Source: Prevotellaceae bacterium UBA4301 (GTDB taxonomy: Bacteria > Bacteroidota > Bacteroidia > Bacteroidales > Bacteroidaceae). Taken from it: a DNA stretch of 64,000 nt. This document shows, piece after piece, positions 38,720 to 49,300 of this stretch. Made by a program: the position numbers and the translations under genes. Position 1 is the stretch's first letter. The number at the start of each line of letters is the position of its first letter. The notes under the pieces were generated by a model that had not been told where the DNA came from, ran no database searches, and worked only from the letters and a program-made list of their open reading frames with translations. The stretch covers positions 121,390 to 185,389 of the forward strand of contig DGUV01000056.1 in assembly GCA_002395775.1 (NCBI GenBank), given 5' to 3'.

Positions 38720-39577
38720 ATGAAGAAGTGTTGTATATTAACAAGCCTATTACTACTAGTATTCGCAAGTTGCCAAAAAGATTCTGCCCCCCTCCCTAAC
38801 AGGGAGGGGCTGGGGGAGAGTCTTGGTCTCCAGATTCCCGAGTGCATTGTCACTTCTGTCCCTGATTCCTTAGGACTCGACTCCTTCTATGTGAAGTATG
38901 TCGATGTCAACGGACTGCCTTTGGTGTCATCATGGCGTGTACCCGACTCTGCCTTTGTGGCAGCTCATCGCACGCTCTATGCCATGACATCAATGTTGGC
39001 CCCCGAAGTGCTGCAGGCTATGATAAAGTCGGGGGCAAGGGTGGCCATCATGGGCCGATATGAAGGTACTACTGACCTGCCCGAACATCATTATCTGGTC
39101 AACGACACAAGTCTCAACTGGGATCTTCGTGCCCGTGGTTTGGGGGGGACCATTGATGAACCCCTGACTTCATGTGCCGAGGAGAATGTGCTGGCTTATC
39201 AAATTGACAAGTACCATGCCGAAGACATCCTCGTGCATGAGTTTGCCCATGCTATCCACTGCATAGGCATTATTCAAGTTGATACCACCTTCAACCGTCG
39301 TCTGCAATCCCTCTATGAGGCGGCTCTCGGGCGTGGCGACTTGGACAATACCTATCGAGCCACTGACAAAGAGGAGTATCTGGCCGAAGCTGTTCAGGAC
39401 TGGTTCAATGTGAATGCCGAGATGCCTCATACCGATGGTAAGCACAACTGGGTGAATACTCGAGAGGAATTGCGAGAGTTCGACCCAGACCTCTATCAGT
39501 TGCTCTCAGAGTACTTCCCCGAAACCAATCTTCAAATCTCGAAGCACAAGAAAGTCAATGAATGCCATAAGCCTTAA
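38720..39577 (+). CDS. putative zinc metallopeptidase lipoprotein
   Basis: 285 residues. It has a lipoprotein signal with a lipobox (LLLLVFASC, Cys at residue 18) followed at once by PLPNREGLGES, encoded by a copy of the GC-rich palindromic repeat. HEFAHAIH (about 173-180) is a HExxH zinc site, and EEYLAEAVQDWFN about 45 residues later could supply the third ligand (gluzincin-like). Family unassigned; predicted peptidase at the outer or inner membrane surface. It overlaps pepP by 20 nt, so the two are translationally coupled. This suggests extracellular peptide breakdown feeding an Xaa-Pro peptidase. A run of seven G at 39142-39148 does not disturb the frame. Confidence 0.78.
   Translation: MKKCCILTSLLLLVFASCQKDSAPLPNREGLGESLGLQIPECIVTSVPDSLGLDSFYVKYVDVNGLPLVSSWRVPDSAFVAAHRTLYAMTSMLAPEVLQAMIKSGARVAIMGRYEGTTDLPEHHYLVNDTSLNWDLRARGLGGTIDEPLTSCAEENVLAYQIDKYHAEDILVHEFAHAIHCIGIIQVDTTFNRRLQSLYEAALGRGDLDNTYRATDKEEYLAEAVQDWFNVNAEMPHTDGKHNWVNTREELREFDPDLYQLLSEYFPETNLQISKHKKVNECHKP
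38786..38823 (-). repeat. GC-rich palindromic repeat, copy 9 (in frame, reverse orientation)
   Basis: Palindrome CCCCTCCCT/AGGGAGGGG followed by side arm CTGGGGGAGAGTC, read as APLPNREGLGES right after the lipobox cysteine of the metallopeptidase lipoprotein. Confidence 0.78.
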
Positions 39578-40955
39578 AACCTATCAGCATCGACGTTCGC
39601 AACTTAAGCGCGATGTCGGTAGCGGAGTGTTGCTCTTCTTGGGCAATCAGGAGGTGGGCATGAACTATGCCGACAACACCTACCGTTTCCGTCAAGACTC
39701 TTCGTTTCTCTATTTTTTCGGGCTCGACTATGCCCACCTGGCTGCTGTCATCGACATTGACGAGGACCGGGAGATAGTGTTTGGCAATGAACTTACCATC
39801 GACGATATCGTTTGGACAGGTACGCAACCTACTTTGCACGAGAAGTGTGAGCAGATGGGTATCGTTGACAGTCGTCCGATGGATGCACTGAAGACTTATC
39901 TCGACCAAGCCCGTCGCAAGGGTCAGACCATCCACTTCCTGCCTCCCTACCGAGGCGACCATCAAGTGTGGCTGTGGGAGCTGCTGGGTCTGAATCCTAA
40001 GGAGCAAGGCATACAAGTGTCTCAGCGCATGGTGAAGGCCATTGTGCGCCAGCGCATCTACAAAGACGCCGAAGAGATTGCCATCATAGAAGAGGCTGTG
40101 GACGTGAGCACTCGCATGCATTTGGCAGCCTATCGCAAAGTGCGTCCGGGCATTCATGAAGCTGAGGTGGCAGCAGCTGTCGAGGAGGTGGCCTGTAAGG
40201 AAGGCAACACGTTGGCTTTCCCCACCATTGCCACCGTGAAGGGTCAGGTGCTGCATAATCATGGTTTCATTCATACCCTGCAGGAGGGCGACATCTTCCT
40301 CCTCGATGCTGGAGCAGAGACTCGCATGCACTATGCCGGCGACCTCTCATCCTCGATGCCGGTGGGCGAGCGCTTCACTGAGAGGCAGGAGACCATCTAC
40401 AACATTCACCTCGAAAGTTTTCAGGCGGCAGTCGATATGCTCCGTCCGGGAGTTCCCTTCCGCGAAGCCCATCTGGCTGCAGCCACAAAGATTTGTGAAG
40501 GAATGAAGACACTGGGCCTGATGAAAGGCGACCCTGTAGAGGCCGCGCACATTGGTGCCTATGCATTGTTTTTCCCCTGCGGGTTGGGTCACATGATGGG
40601 GCTTGACGTCCATAATATGGAAAATCTTGGCGAGGAGTATGTGGGCTACAACGAAGGTGAAGTAAAGAGCACTCAGTTCGGTTTCAAATCGCTCCGACTG
40701 GCCCGTCCGCTTGAACCAGGTTTTGTGTTCACCGTCGAGCCAGGCATCTACTTTATCCCTGAACTTATCGACAAGTGGCAGTCCGAAGGTCAGTTCCGCG
40801 ACTTCATCAACTACGACAAACTTGCTCCCTGGCGCAACTTTACAGGGCTGCGAAATGAACTCGATTACGTCATCACGGACAACGGCGTCCGCCAGTTAGG
40901 TACTATCAAGAAACCCATGACCCTGGCCGAGGTATATGCAGCCAAAGAATATTAA
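39558..40955 (+). CDS. pepP: Xaa-Pro aminopeptidase (aminopeptidase P)
   Basis: 465 residues. An N-terminal creatinase-like domain (about 1-170) precedes a C-terminal 'pita-bread' metallopeptidase domain whose dimetal ligands are seen in LLDAGAE (Asp), AGDLSSSMPV (Asp), GLGHMMGLDVHN (His) and FTVEPGIYF (Glu), with a final Glu near GLRNELDYVI. It removes the N-terminal residue of peptides with proline at position 2. No signal peptide, so cytoplasmic. It lies between the metallopeptidase lipoprotein (20-nt overlap) and the hydroxyproline-dehydratase-like gene (36 bp), so it probably frees Pro/Hyp from imported peptides. Confidence 0.94.
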   Translation: MNAISLKTYQHRRSQLKRDVGSGVLLFLGNQEVGMNYADNTYRFRQDSSFLYFFGLDYAHLAAVIDIDEDREIVFGNELTIDDIVWTGTQPTLHEKCEQMGIVDSRPMDALKTYLDQARRKGQTIHFLPPYRGDHQVWLWELLGLNPKEQGIQVSQRMVKAIVRQRIYKDAEEIAIIEEAVDVSTRMHLAAYRKVRPGIHEAEVAAAVEEVACKEGNTLAFPTIATVKGQVLHNHGFIHTLQEGDIFLLDAGAETRMHYAGDLSSSMPVGERFTERQETIYNIHLESFQAAVDMLRPGVPFREAHLAAATKICEGMKTLGLMKGDPVEAAHIGAYALFFPCGLGHMMGLDVHNMENLGEEYVGYNEGEVKSTQFGFKSLRLARPLEPGFVFTVEPGIYFIPELIDKWQSEGQFRDFINYDKLAPWRNFTGLRNELDYVITDNGVRQLGTIKKPMTLAEVYAAKEY

Positions 40956-40991
40956 CAGCATCCTTTTTTCACCCTTATTCCCATTCCAATC

Positions 40992-43391
40992 ATGAATTTC
41001 GCGCTTAAATATCCCGAGAACGAAGGTGGCATGAACCCACGCATCAAGCGTTTGCGCCAGCAGAACATGGACACCCCGACCACGCTGAGCATCGAACGCG
41101 CACTCATCGAAACCGATTTCTATAAGAAGCACTATGGCACCATGCCCATAGCTGTGCTGCGAGCACGCAACTTCTATGAGATATGTAAGAGAAAGACACT
41201 CTACATTGGTCGAGACGAACTTATTGTGGGTGAGCGCGGTCCTGTGCCTAAGGCTGTACCCACATTCCCAGAACTCACCTGCCATTCGGTTGAGGACTTG
41301 CACACGCTCGACACCCGACAACTGCAGTCCTACCACATCTCTCAGCAGGACATTGACACCTATGAGCGTGAGGTAATTCCCTATTGGAAGGGCAAGACCC
41401 AGCGCGAGCGCATCTTTAATCACGTCAGCAAAGAGTGGGAAGAGGCTTATCATGCAGGCGTTTTCACGGAGTTTATGGAACAACGCGCCGCAGGTCATAC
41501 GGCTATGGACGGCAAGATGTATCGTATTGGTTTGCTTGACTTGAAAGCACGTATAGAGAAGCGCATTAGCGAATTGGATTACATCTATGACCCCGAAGCC
41601 ACTGACAAGCAGCAAGAGTTGGAGGCAATGGCCATCTCGTGTGATGCAGCCATACTCTTTGCAGAACGTCATGCCCAGCTTGCCGAACAGATGGCACAGG
41701 AGGAAAGTGACCCGCAGCGCAAGCGCGAGTTGCTGAAAATTGCCGATGTTTGCCACTGGGTGCCCGCCCATGCTCCTCGTGACTTGTGGGAGGCTATTCA
41801 GATGTATTGGTTTGTTCATCTGGGAACGGTCACAGAGCTCAATGGATGGGATTCAATGAACCCAGGGCACATCGACCAACACCTATTCCCCTTCTATCAA
41901 AAGGGTATAGAGGACGGTACACTCACGCGTGAGCAAGCCAAGGAACTTATCTCGTGCCTGTGGATAAAGTTCAACAATCAGCCTGCGCCTCCTAAGGTTG
42001 GTGTGACGGCACTGGAAAGCGGAACCTACAACGACTTTACAAACATCAACATCGGAGGCGTCGATCGTGAGGGACGTAGTGCTGCTAATGAAATCTCGTA
42101 CATGATACTGGAGATTCAGGAAGAGCTCCACGAGCTGCAACCGGGCCTTAGCATTCATATTGCGGAGCAGACACCCGATGACTTCCTTTTGGCAGGCATT
42201 CGTGTTATTCGTCAAGGACACGGCTATCCCTCGGTGTTCAATCCCGATACTTATATTAAGGAACTCACGCGTGCTGGCAAGTCGCTTGAGGATGCCCGTG
42301 AGGGAGGATGCTCGGGCTGTATCGAGGTAGGAGCCTTTGGCAAGGAAGCCTATCTGCTCACGGGCTACCTCAATACGCCCAAAATTCTCGAGATTACACT
42401 CAATAATGGCATCGACCCCGAAACGGGAAAACGTCTTGGGCTGGAGACTGGTGACCCGCGCGAGTTCAAGTCATTTGAGCAACTCTATGATGCTTGGCAC
42501 AAGCAGATGACCTATTTTGTCAACCTGAAACTTTCGGTCAATAACTACATCGAGCGTATGTTCTCGCTCTATGCGCCAGCCACCTTCCTCAGCCTCTTCA
42601 TCGATGATTGCATTGAGAAGGGAAAGGATTACTATAGTGGTGGTGCCCGATACAATACCACCTACATCCAGTGCACGGGACTTGGTACTATTACCGATTG
42701 TTTTACCACACTGAAGAAACACGTCTTTGAAGACAAGCGTTACACGATGGAGCAAATCCTTAGTGCTTGCAAGAGCAATTGGGAAAACGAGGAGATAATG
42801 CGTCAATATATCCGCAATCATACGCCCTTCTTTGGGAATGATGACGAATATGCCGATGCCATAGCCGTTCGTGTCTATGAAGATTTGGTTAAGGCCATAG
42901 AGGGCCGGCCCAATACGCGAGGAGGTGAGACACACTTGAATATGCTCTCCACTACTTGTCACAATTACTTCGGTTCGGTATGTGGGGCAACACCTAACGG
43001 CAGGTTTGCTCACTTTGCCATTAGCGACGGCACTTCTCCCTCACACGGAAGTGATACGCACGGACCTACGGCAGTTATCAAGTCACTTGGCAAACTCGAC
43101 CAAACGAAATCAGGAGGAACCCTTCTGAACGTGCGTTTTGTTCCGGCCATGCTCAAGCGCGAAGAGGACATGAAGAAACTTGGAAGTCTCATCCGCACTT
43201 ATTTTAAGTTTGGTGGACATCACATCCAATTCAACATCGTTGATACGCAGACCTTGCTTGATGCTCAGCAGCATCCCGATCAGTATCGCGACTTGCTTGT
43301 GCGCGTAGCGGGGTATAGCGATTATTTCAACGATATGACAGAGCAGTTGCAAAATGAAATTATTGCTCGAACCGAGAATGAGGATATTTGA
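40992..43391 (+). CDS. hypD: glycyl radical enzyme, predicted trans-4-hydroxy-L-proline dehydratase
   Basis: 799 residues, full-length PFL/glycyl-radical fold. The radical loop RVAGYSDYF puts the radical glycine at G774. The active site GGCSGCIEVGAFG gives Cys443 and Glu445, the C-x-E pattern of dehydratases rather than the CC of pyruvate formate-lyase. With a constant +9 offset, the residues I recall from the Clostridioides difficile HypD structure all match: F152/F161, H160/H169, D278/D287, S334/S343, D339/D348, F340/F349, C434/C443, E436/E445, Y450/Y459 and G765/G774. The predicted product is (S)-1-pyrroline-5-carboxylate. The next gene is the matching radical-SAM activase (14-nt overlap), and pruA upstream could oxidise the product. 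Confidence 0.92.
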   Translation: MNFALKYPENEGGMNPRIKRLRQQNMDTPTTLSIERALIETDFYKKHYGTMPIAVLRARNFYEICKRKTLYIGRDELIVGERGPVPKAVPTFPELTCHSVEDLHTLDTRQLQSYHISQQDIDTYEREVIPYWKGKTQRERIFNHVSKEWEEAYHAGVFTEFMEQRAAGHTAMDGKMYRIGLLDLKARIEKRISELDYIYDPEATDKQQELEAMAISCDAAILFAERHAQLAEQMAQEESDPQRKRELLKIADVCHWVPAHAPRDLWEAIQMYWFVHLGTVTELNGWDSMNPGHIDQHLFPFYQKGIEDGTLTREQAKELISCLWIKFNNQPAPPKVGVTALESGTYNDFTNINIGGVDREGRSAANEISYMILEIQEELHELQPGLSIHIAEQTPDDFLLAGIRVIRQGHGYPSVFNPDTYIKELTRAGKSLEDAREGGCSGCIEVGAFGKEAYLLTGYLNTPKILEITLNNGIDPETGKRLGLETGDPREFKSFEQLYDAWHKQMTYFVNLKLSVNNYIERMFSLYAPATFLSLFIDDCIEKGKDYYSGGARYNTTYIQCTGLGTITDCFTTLKKHVFEDKRYTMEQILSACKSNWENEEIMRQYIRNHTPFFGNDDEYADAIAVRVYEDLVKAIEGRPNTRGGETHLNMLSTTCHNYFGSVCGATPNGRFAHFAISDGTSPSHGSDTHGPTAVIKSLGKLDQTKSGGTLLNVRFVPAMLKREEDMKKLGSLIRTYFKFGGHHIQFNIVDTQTLLDAQQHPDQYRDLLVRVAGYSDYFNDMTEQLQNEIIARTENEDI

Positions 43392-44271
43392 CATCAAACG
43401 CTATGCCATCCACGATGGTCCCGGCATCCGGACAACTATTTTCTTGAAGGGATGTCCATTGCGTTGCGTTTGGTGCCATAATCCGGAATCTTGGAGTCAG
43501 CATACAGAAAAGACCTATAAAAAGAATCGATGTATTGGCTGCGCCCAATGCGTGAGTGCTTGTCCAGTTAAGGCTATAGAGCTTACGGCGGAGGGCCTAA
43601 GGCCTACGGGCATCGAATGCAGGCGTTGTGGCAAGTGCGCCGAGGTGTGTCCGACAATGGCCTTAGAGATGTGTGGCCGGGAATGGAATGTTGACGAACT
43701 GCTTCGTGAGGTGGAGAAGGAGCGTGACGTAATGTTGGACAGTGGGGGAGGTGTGACCTTGTGTGGCGGTGAGCCTTTGATGCAAAATATTGTTCCTCTG
43801 CTGCAGGAATTGGGGAGAAGGGGCTTCCATCGGGCAGTTGACACCTCGCTCTATGCTTCGCAAGAGGTGGTTCGGCAGGTGGCAAAGTATTGCGATTTGT
43901 TCCTCGTTGATATTAAGCTGATGGATAGCGAGCAGCATAGAAGGTTTACTGGTGTTCCAAACGAATCCATTCTCTCAAACATTCGCCTTCTGGACGAAAT
44001 GGAGAAGCCGTTCATTGTTCGTATCCCTCTAATCGTGGGTGTGAATGCTGATGAACGTAACATTGAGACCACGGCTCGTTTCCTTTCCAGTTTATCGCGG
44101 AAACCCTTGGTGGAACTGCTTCCCTACCATGATACAGGTAAGGATAAGCATCGCAGGTTGTGGAGCGAATACAACCCTAACCACATTCTTATGTCAACGC
44201 CCGACGAAGCGCTGTTGCAGCGTTGCATCGGTCAGTTTGTTGCTTATGGAATAGAGGTACGGGTAGGTTAG
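43378..44271 (+). CDS. hypE: glycyl radical enzyme activase (radical SAM)
   Basis: 297 residues from the ATG at 43378 (MRIFDIKRYAIHDGPGIRTT); an in-frame ATG at 43354 would add eight residues. The radical-SAM cluster motif C26-x3-C30-x2-C33 (GCPLRCVWCHNPE) is followed by an eight-cysteine ferredoxin insert (CIGCAQCVSACPVKAIE, CRRCGKCAEVCPTMALE), standard for activases of non-PFL glycyl radical enzymes. It generates the G774 radical on its neighbour using SAM. It ends 4 nt inside the convergent dnaG gene, with no room for a terminator between them. Confidence 0.93.
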   Translation: MRIFDIKRYAIHDGPGIRTTIFLKGCPLRCVWCHNPESWSQHTEKTYKKNRCIGCAQCVSACPVKAIELTAEGLRPTGIECRRCGKCAEVCPTMALEMCGREWNVDELLREVEKERDVMLDSGGGVTLCGGEPLMQNIVPLLQELGRRGFHRAVDTSLYASQEVVRQVAKYCDLFLVDIKLMDSEQHRRFTGVPNESILSNIRLLDEMEKPFIVRIPLIVGVNADERNIETTARFLSSLSRKPLVELLPYHDTGKDKHRRLWSEYNPNHILMSTPDEALLQRCIGQFVAYGIEVRVG

Positions 44272-46397
44272 CCCATCACCCTGCCGCCTTGCTGTTGAGA
44301 GAGTTTCTGCTCCGTTTCTTTGATTTCCTTGAAGCGTGTCATCACCTCCAGGTATTGTTTCATGTCTTTCATCAGTTCGGGGTCTTGTAGCTGGCGCATA
44401 ATTTCATGTCGCTTCCGACTGATGATTTCCAACTTGTAGTCAATGAGGATGTGGTTGACCAGTTGTTCCAAATCTTCTGGTTCAATGCTTTCTTCGCCAT
44501 CCTTGGGCTTATGCATTCGGCTGAGTTGCTCAGGGTCTGTCGCCAACTCAAAAGCCAAAGCATTGATTTCTGGGTCGGGACAATTAAGCAGGAACTTCTC
44601 TGCTACGAAGCCGGGTTCTGATATATTTTGCAGGGTTATGTCAATCGCACGCTGAAAGAGTGGTGTGGACACCGCAACTCCATCACTTTTGAGCGAGTCG
44701 GTCAGGTACTGTGCCACCTTGGTCGCAGGTTCTCCGATGAGTCGTTCGCCATAGCGGACTATCAAGCGCAGCAACTCGCGTTCCTTTAGTTCAAGTCGTA
44801 TGGCATCCCTGTTCTTGATGTTCTGCACCAAAGGCTCATAGGGATTCTCAGTATTTTCGCTTTCAGGAACAGGAATATTGTCCACATTGGGGATTCCCAT
44901 CTGCTCCAGTCCTCTCAAGCTGTCAGGCAAGTCTGATGGTGGGGGCACGTCCTCGGCCTTTGGCAATGTCCGGCGTGCTCGTTCGCGTTCGCGTTGCTTT
45001 TGTGCTTCTTCCTGGTTCTTTTGCACTTGATTGGCTACGGCACTTGCTATGAGTCGCTCTTGCATCTGCATGGTGGACGCCGTTTCTTGAACATAGACGG
45101 CACGAGTGATTTCGTTGGGAATGCATGCGATACTCTGCACGATGTTGTTCACGAGTTGGCTTTTCTTCACAGGGTCGCCTTGGGCTTCTTCCAAGAGCAG
45201 GTTGGTCTTAAACTTGATGAAGTCAACTTGATGTGAGGCCAGGTACTGCTGATATTCCTCTGCATTGTGCTTGCGCGCGAATGAGTCGGGATCGTCGCCG
45301 TCAGGCAGTAAGAGCAAGCGTACGTTCATGCCCTGTGCCAGCAACATGTCAATGCCTCGTTCAGATGCCTTGATACCGGCAGCATCTCCATCATAGATGA
45401 CGGTAATGTTGTCGGTGAGGCGATGAATGAGTCGTATTTGGTCGTCTGTAAGGGCTGTACCCGAGGAGGCGACCACATTCTCTATACCACTTTGGTGCAT
45501 CGCCATTACGTCTGTGTAACCTTCAACAAGGAAACATAGGTCTTGCTTGCGTATAGCCATCTTGGCTTGAAAAAGGCCGTAAAGCTCGCGCTTCTTTGAG
45601 TAGATGATTGATTCCGGAGAATTTTGGTACTTGACGTTTACGCCCTTGGTGGCTGCATCGAGTACGCGACCTCCGAATCCCACTACCTTTCCACTCATGG
45701 AGAAGATGGGGAAGATGACACGTCCCCAGTATCGGTCACGCAAAGCCCCTTTCTCGTTGCGGATGGAAATGCCCGTTCCGATTCCCGATTCGGGGTCGTT
45801 GGTGAGATACTTCTCTTGATAACCTGCCTTCAAAGCATCGGCACTCATGACTCCCATGCGCAATCGAATGGTGTCGCCATCTTCGTTGGTTCGCTCCACC
45901 TCTATGTTCTTGTCGGGACAGAATCCCAATTGGAACTTCTTGATAATATCGTCTCGGAAACCACGCTGGCGGAAGTAGGCCAGTCCGATTGCGCGTCCGT
46001 CCGGTGTTTCATTCATCTGATGCTGGAACCATTCGTTTGCCCACTGGTTGACGATGAACATCGATTCGCGGTCGTCTTGGCGTTGGATGTCCTCCTTCGT
46101 CATCTCCTTCTCTTCGATGGTAATGCCGTACTTCTTGGCAAGATAGCGCAGGGCTTCGGGGTAGGAAATCTGCTCGTGCTCCATAATAAAACCAACGGGA
46201 TTGCCACCCTTGCCACAGGCAAAGCACTTGCAGTAGTTCTTGGCCGGCGAGACCATGAACGAAGGGGTGCGGTCGTCGTGGAAGGGACATAGGCCCTTGA
46301 GGTTGGCGCCTGCTCGCTTAAGTGTGACGAAGTCGGAAACGACGTCCACAATGTTCGCCGCATCCATTATCTTATTTATAGTCGCCCGATCAATCAT
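44268..46397 (-). CDS. dnaG: DNA primase
   Basis: Makes RNA primers at the replication fork. 709 residues: an N-terminal CHC2 zinc finger with C37, H40, C58 and C61 (CPFHDDRTPSF, CKCFACGKGG), the RNA-polymerase core with YWGRVIFPIFSMSGKVVGFGGR, and a TOPRIM domain (FLVEGYTDVMAMHQSG and VIYDGDAAGIKAS). The C-terminal region from about 430 on should bind the DnaB helicase. It starts at ATG 46397 inside the stop of the preceding secreted enzyme (ATGA), an odd partner for primase. Confidence 0.96.
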   Translation of the reverse strand: MIDRATINKIMDAANIVDVVSDFVTLKRAGANLKGLCPFHDDRTPSFMVSPAKNYCKCFACGKGGNPVGFIMEHEQISYPEALRYLAKKYGITIEEKEMTKEDIQRQDDRESMFIVNQWANEWFQHQMNETPDGRAIGLAYFRQRGFRDDIIKKFQLGFCPDKNIEVERTNEDGDTIRLRMGVMSADALKAGYQEKYLTNDPESGIGTGISIRNEKGALRDRYWGRVIFPIFSMSGKVVGFGGRVLDAATKGVNVKYQNSPESIIYSKKRELYGLFQAKMAIRKQDLCFLVEGYTDVMAMHQSGIENVVASSGTALTDDQIRLIHRLTDNITVIYDGDAAGIKASERGIDMLLAQGMNVRLLLLPDGDDPDSFARKHNAEEYQQYLASHQVDFIKFKTNLLLEEAQGDPVKKSQLVNNIVQSIACIPNEITRAVYVQETASTMQMQERLIASAVANQVQKNQEEAQKQRERERARRTLPKAEDVPPPSDLPDSLRGLEQMGIPNVDNIPVPESENTENPYEPLVQNIKNRDAIRLELKERELLRLIVRYGERLIGEPATKVAQYLTDSLKSDGVAVSTPLFQRAIDITLQNISEPGFVAEKFLLNCPDPEINALAFELATDPEQLSRMHKPKDGEESIEPEDLEQLVNHILIDYKLEIISRKRHEIMRQLQDPELMKDMKQYLEVMTRFKEIKETEQKLSQQQGGRVMG

Positions 46398-49300
46398 CTT
46401 ATCCTTTTCTTTCCGTTCTGTATGTATAAACCGCGAGGAAGTTTGTCGTTATCTGCGACACGCACACCACTAACGGTGTAGGTGCCGCTTGCGACGAAAG
46501 GGTTGCGCTTGAGTGCTTTTATGCCTGTCGTCACTTCACCGTTTTCGACATATATGCGGGTTTCCTTCCCCTTGGGGAGTGTAACTGTGTTGGTATTTGT
46601 CTTCCCGTCCGAAATGATGGTAACTGTTGCCTGGCAATCGCTGTCTGCCGTCAGGAAGGCTACTTCATTATTGTCTGCATCTTGCCGAGCCTTGATGCCA
46701 TCGCCCTGAACGAATATCTTCAGCACTTGCGCAACACTATGGTTGAGCGTAGCATTGAAGTTTGCCGACGAACGATTGTTGGAGATGGTGGTCTCACTCT
46801 CAAATACGGGAGCTCCCAGCGTGCAACTGATGTCGGAGAGTTTGGTTGCAGAAGTGGCTCCATAGAAGTGGGAGAGGAGCAGATAGCAAGTGCCGTCGGG
46901 GTCGGGAACAATAGCTCCGTTCCATCCGTTAGGAAGCGCTTCGACGAGGAGTTGCAGTTCCTCTTCCATGCGAGCGGTTTCCTTAGCCGATATGTTACTA
47001 TAATATATAATGTTGCGTCGATCGACCGTCGAACCATTACTAAAGGTACGGCTTTCGTTGGAGAAGGAGGGATAGAGTTTGGCCGTCATAATGCTGTTGT
47101 TGGCACTCTTGTCTCCAAAGGCCATAGCCTTGTTGCTCCGACTCACGAACCCAATCTCGTTGTCGATGTTCAACCAATTGGTTTGGAATTGCTGCAGGGA
47201 ACTACCGTCGAGCTGCTTGCGGCTATCGTCGTAGTAAAGGGTTCGAAGGGTCTTGGTAAATTCGTCAACAGAAATAGCCATAAGTCCTCCGCGTTCGCCA
47301 GTAATCGTGCCACTTCCCAATCCTCTGACAAAGTCGAGATAAACAACGGCATTACCGGGTGAGGAATAGATGACGAACCGATTGTCCAACATTTGCTCGT
47401 TGGTCTTAATCTCGCCATTCATCGTGTAAGCATCGCCCTTCAGGTCATAGTTCCCGCTAATGACGGGTGTCGCATCTGTTTTCTTGTCGCTCACGGTGTA
47501 CCAACCCAGGAAGTTGCCCGTATTGTTGGCGCGATAAGGCACAATTATCTTGTTCTTGTCGACAGAGTTCGAGGCGATGTAACCGGTATAGCTCTTCAAG
47601 CCAGTACTCCACGAGAAGGTGGTGAAACGGTCTTTCGTGAATGCCCGGACAACATTCTGGCAAGGCAGGATCTTAGCTTCGCTTCGTGCCGAACGGAATG
47701 CCTCCCAGTCGGTAGGTGCGAGGTCGGCAGTAGAGTTGTGAAGGTGCATGAGATAGGTCATCATCACGCGATGGGCTTCTACCCCCATTCGGCGGGCTTG
47801 CACATCGGGTCGCAGAAGCCAACTCCCGTCGTTGGTGGTCATCTGACGTGCTTTGATGTACTTGTAGGCAAGATTCTCCAGCATCAAGGCATTAGGGTCG
47901 CGCTGATAGCACGCTTGTGTGGTGTACGACGTAATCTGGTCGTAGAGGAAGAGACTCCAGTCGTTTCCGTTAGGCATTGCAAGTTCGCCATCGGTTAAGG
48001 CTAACCAGCAAAGCACACTGTCCATAACTTCCTGATTGTTATGCATTAGTGCATTTGTCTTCCACTTTTCCTCGAAACCTTGTCCGCGTTGGAACATCTG
48101 GAGGGCAAGTGCCGCCTCACCCAGTTCTTGCATAACCACGTTCTGGTATGAAGTATGGAACAAGTTGTGGTTTTGCAGGGTGTAGTCGTCATAGAGATTT
48201 TGTCCTTTATAAAGGTTGGCTACGCTCTTTTGATTATACCAAGGGTCTATGGCCTGCCTATTTTGGGCGTCTTTGGCGTGGCTATAGCTGTTGACGGCAA
48301 ACTCACGCAGGCGTTCGAACCACTTAGATGCCAATTCGTCGTTGGGGAACAAGCCCAAGGTTGCCGCCAGGACGTCGGCTTCCCACCCGTTTTCCTCGGC
48401 TTTGGTGTCGCCGTTATAGCCTGTGGGGATGGAGCGATTAAGTTCGTAGTTGCATTCGGCCTTGAGCAGATTGTAGATGTATCCCTTCTGCGTGTCCGAA
48501 AGTTTGTCCCATTGGAAGTATGCAGAATAGGCCACTGACATTGCCCATAGGGATGACTCCCAGACACGATCGCTTGTGCTGGTGCTTCCCCAATAGTCTC
48601 CGCCCGAGCAAACCTTCAGCTTATTGGCTTTATGCGTAGAGTAGGCGAAGACGAGCGTCTTCATGGCGTAGTCCTCGATAGTGTTCCAAGTGACTCCTGC
48701 GGGAAGACTGATGCCGGCGGGCTTAGCATACTTGACGAGGAAAGCACATATCATGGAGAGGTCGGCATTGGTGCGAACACCTGCCTCATTACTTGCCATC
48801 GTGCTCTCGCCTCGGAAGCATCCGCATGCCTCGCCGATGCTGTTGGGATAGGTGCAAGCCTGGTAGTCATTAACCAAATATGTGCTGAAGCGTGCGAGCA
48901 TTTTCAAGAGGTCGGTCATCATCTCCTTCTCTTCAACGAACTTGCTTGTGATGACTCCTTCAGTTGGGGACTCCACGTCCTGCTCGTCGGGTTCTTGAGG
49001 TTCGATGTACTCGTCCGAAATCTTGGTTAATGATATCTTGTCGAGCATGACACACGACCCACCGCTTTGCCAACTTATGTCCACACCGAGGGAAACGCTT
49101 TTCGACTGCTTCACGCCGAATGTCAGGGTGCTTTCGGTCCATTGCCGGGTGGTGAAGATGCCCTGACTGCCTGCATCGAAGGCTATTGCCTGACTGGCGT
49201 CGCCTGCTACGAGCGAGAGGGTGGAGGCGGCATTGTTGACGAAGGCAGATCGATGGGCGACCTTCAGTTCATAAGTGCCTTTCGAGAGCGTGACCGCTTG

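Noticed and set aside
40992..43391. Pyruvate formate-lyase
   Set aside because: The active site is Cys-x-Glu (GCIE) instead of the Cys-Cys pair, and the neighbouring activase has the extra ferredoxin-type clusters absent from PFL activase.
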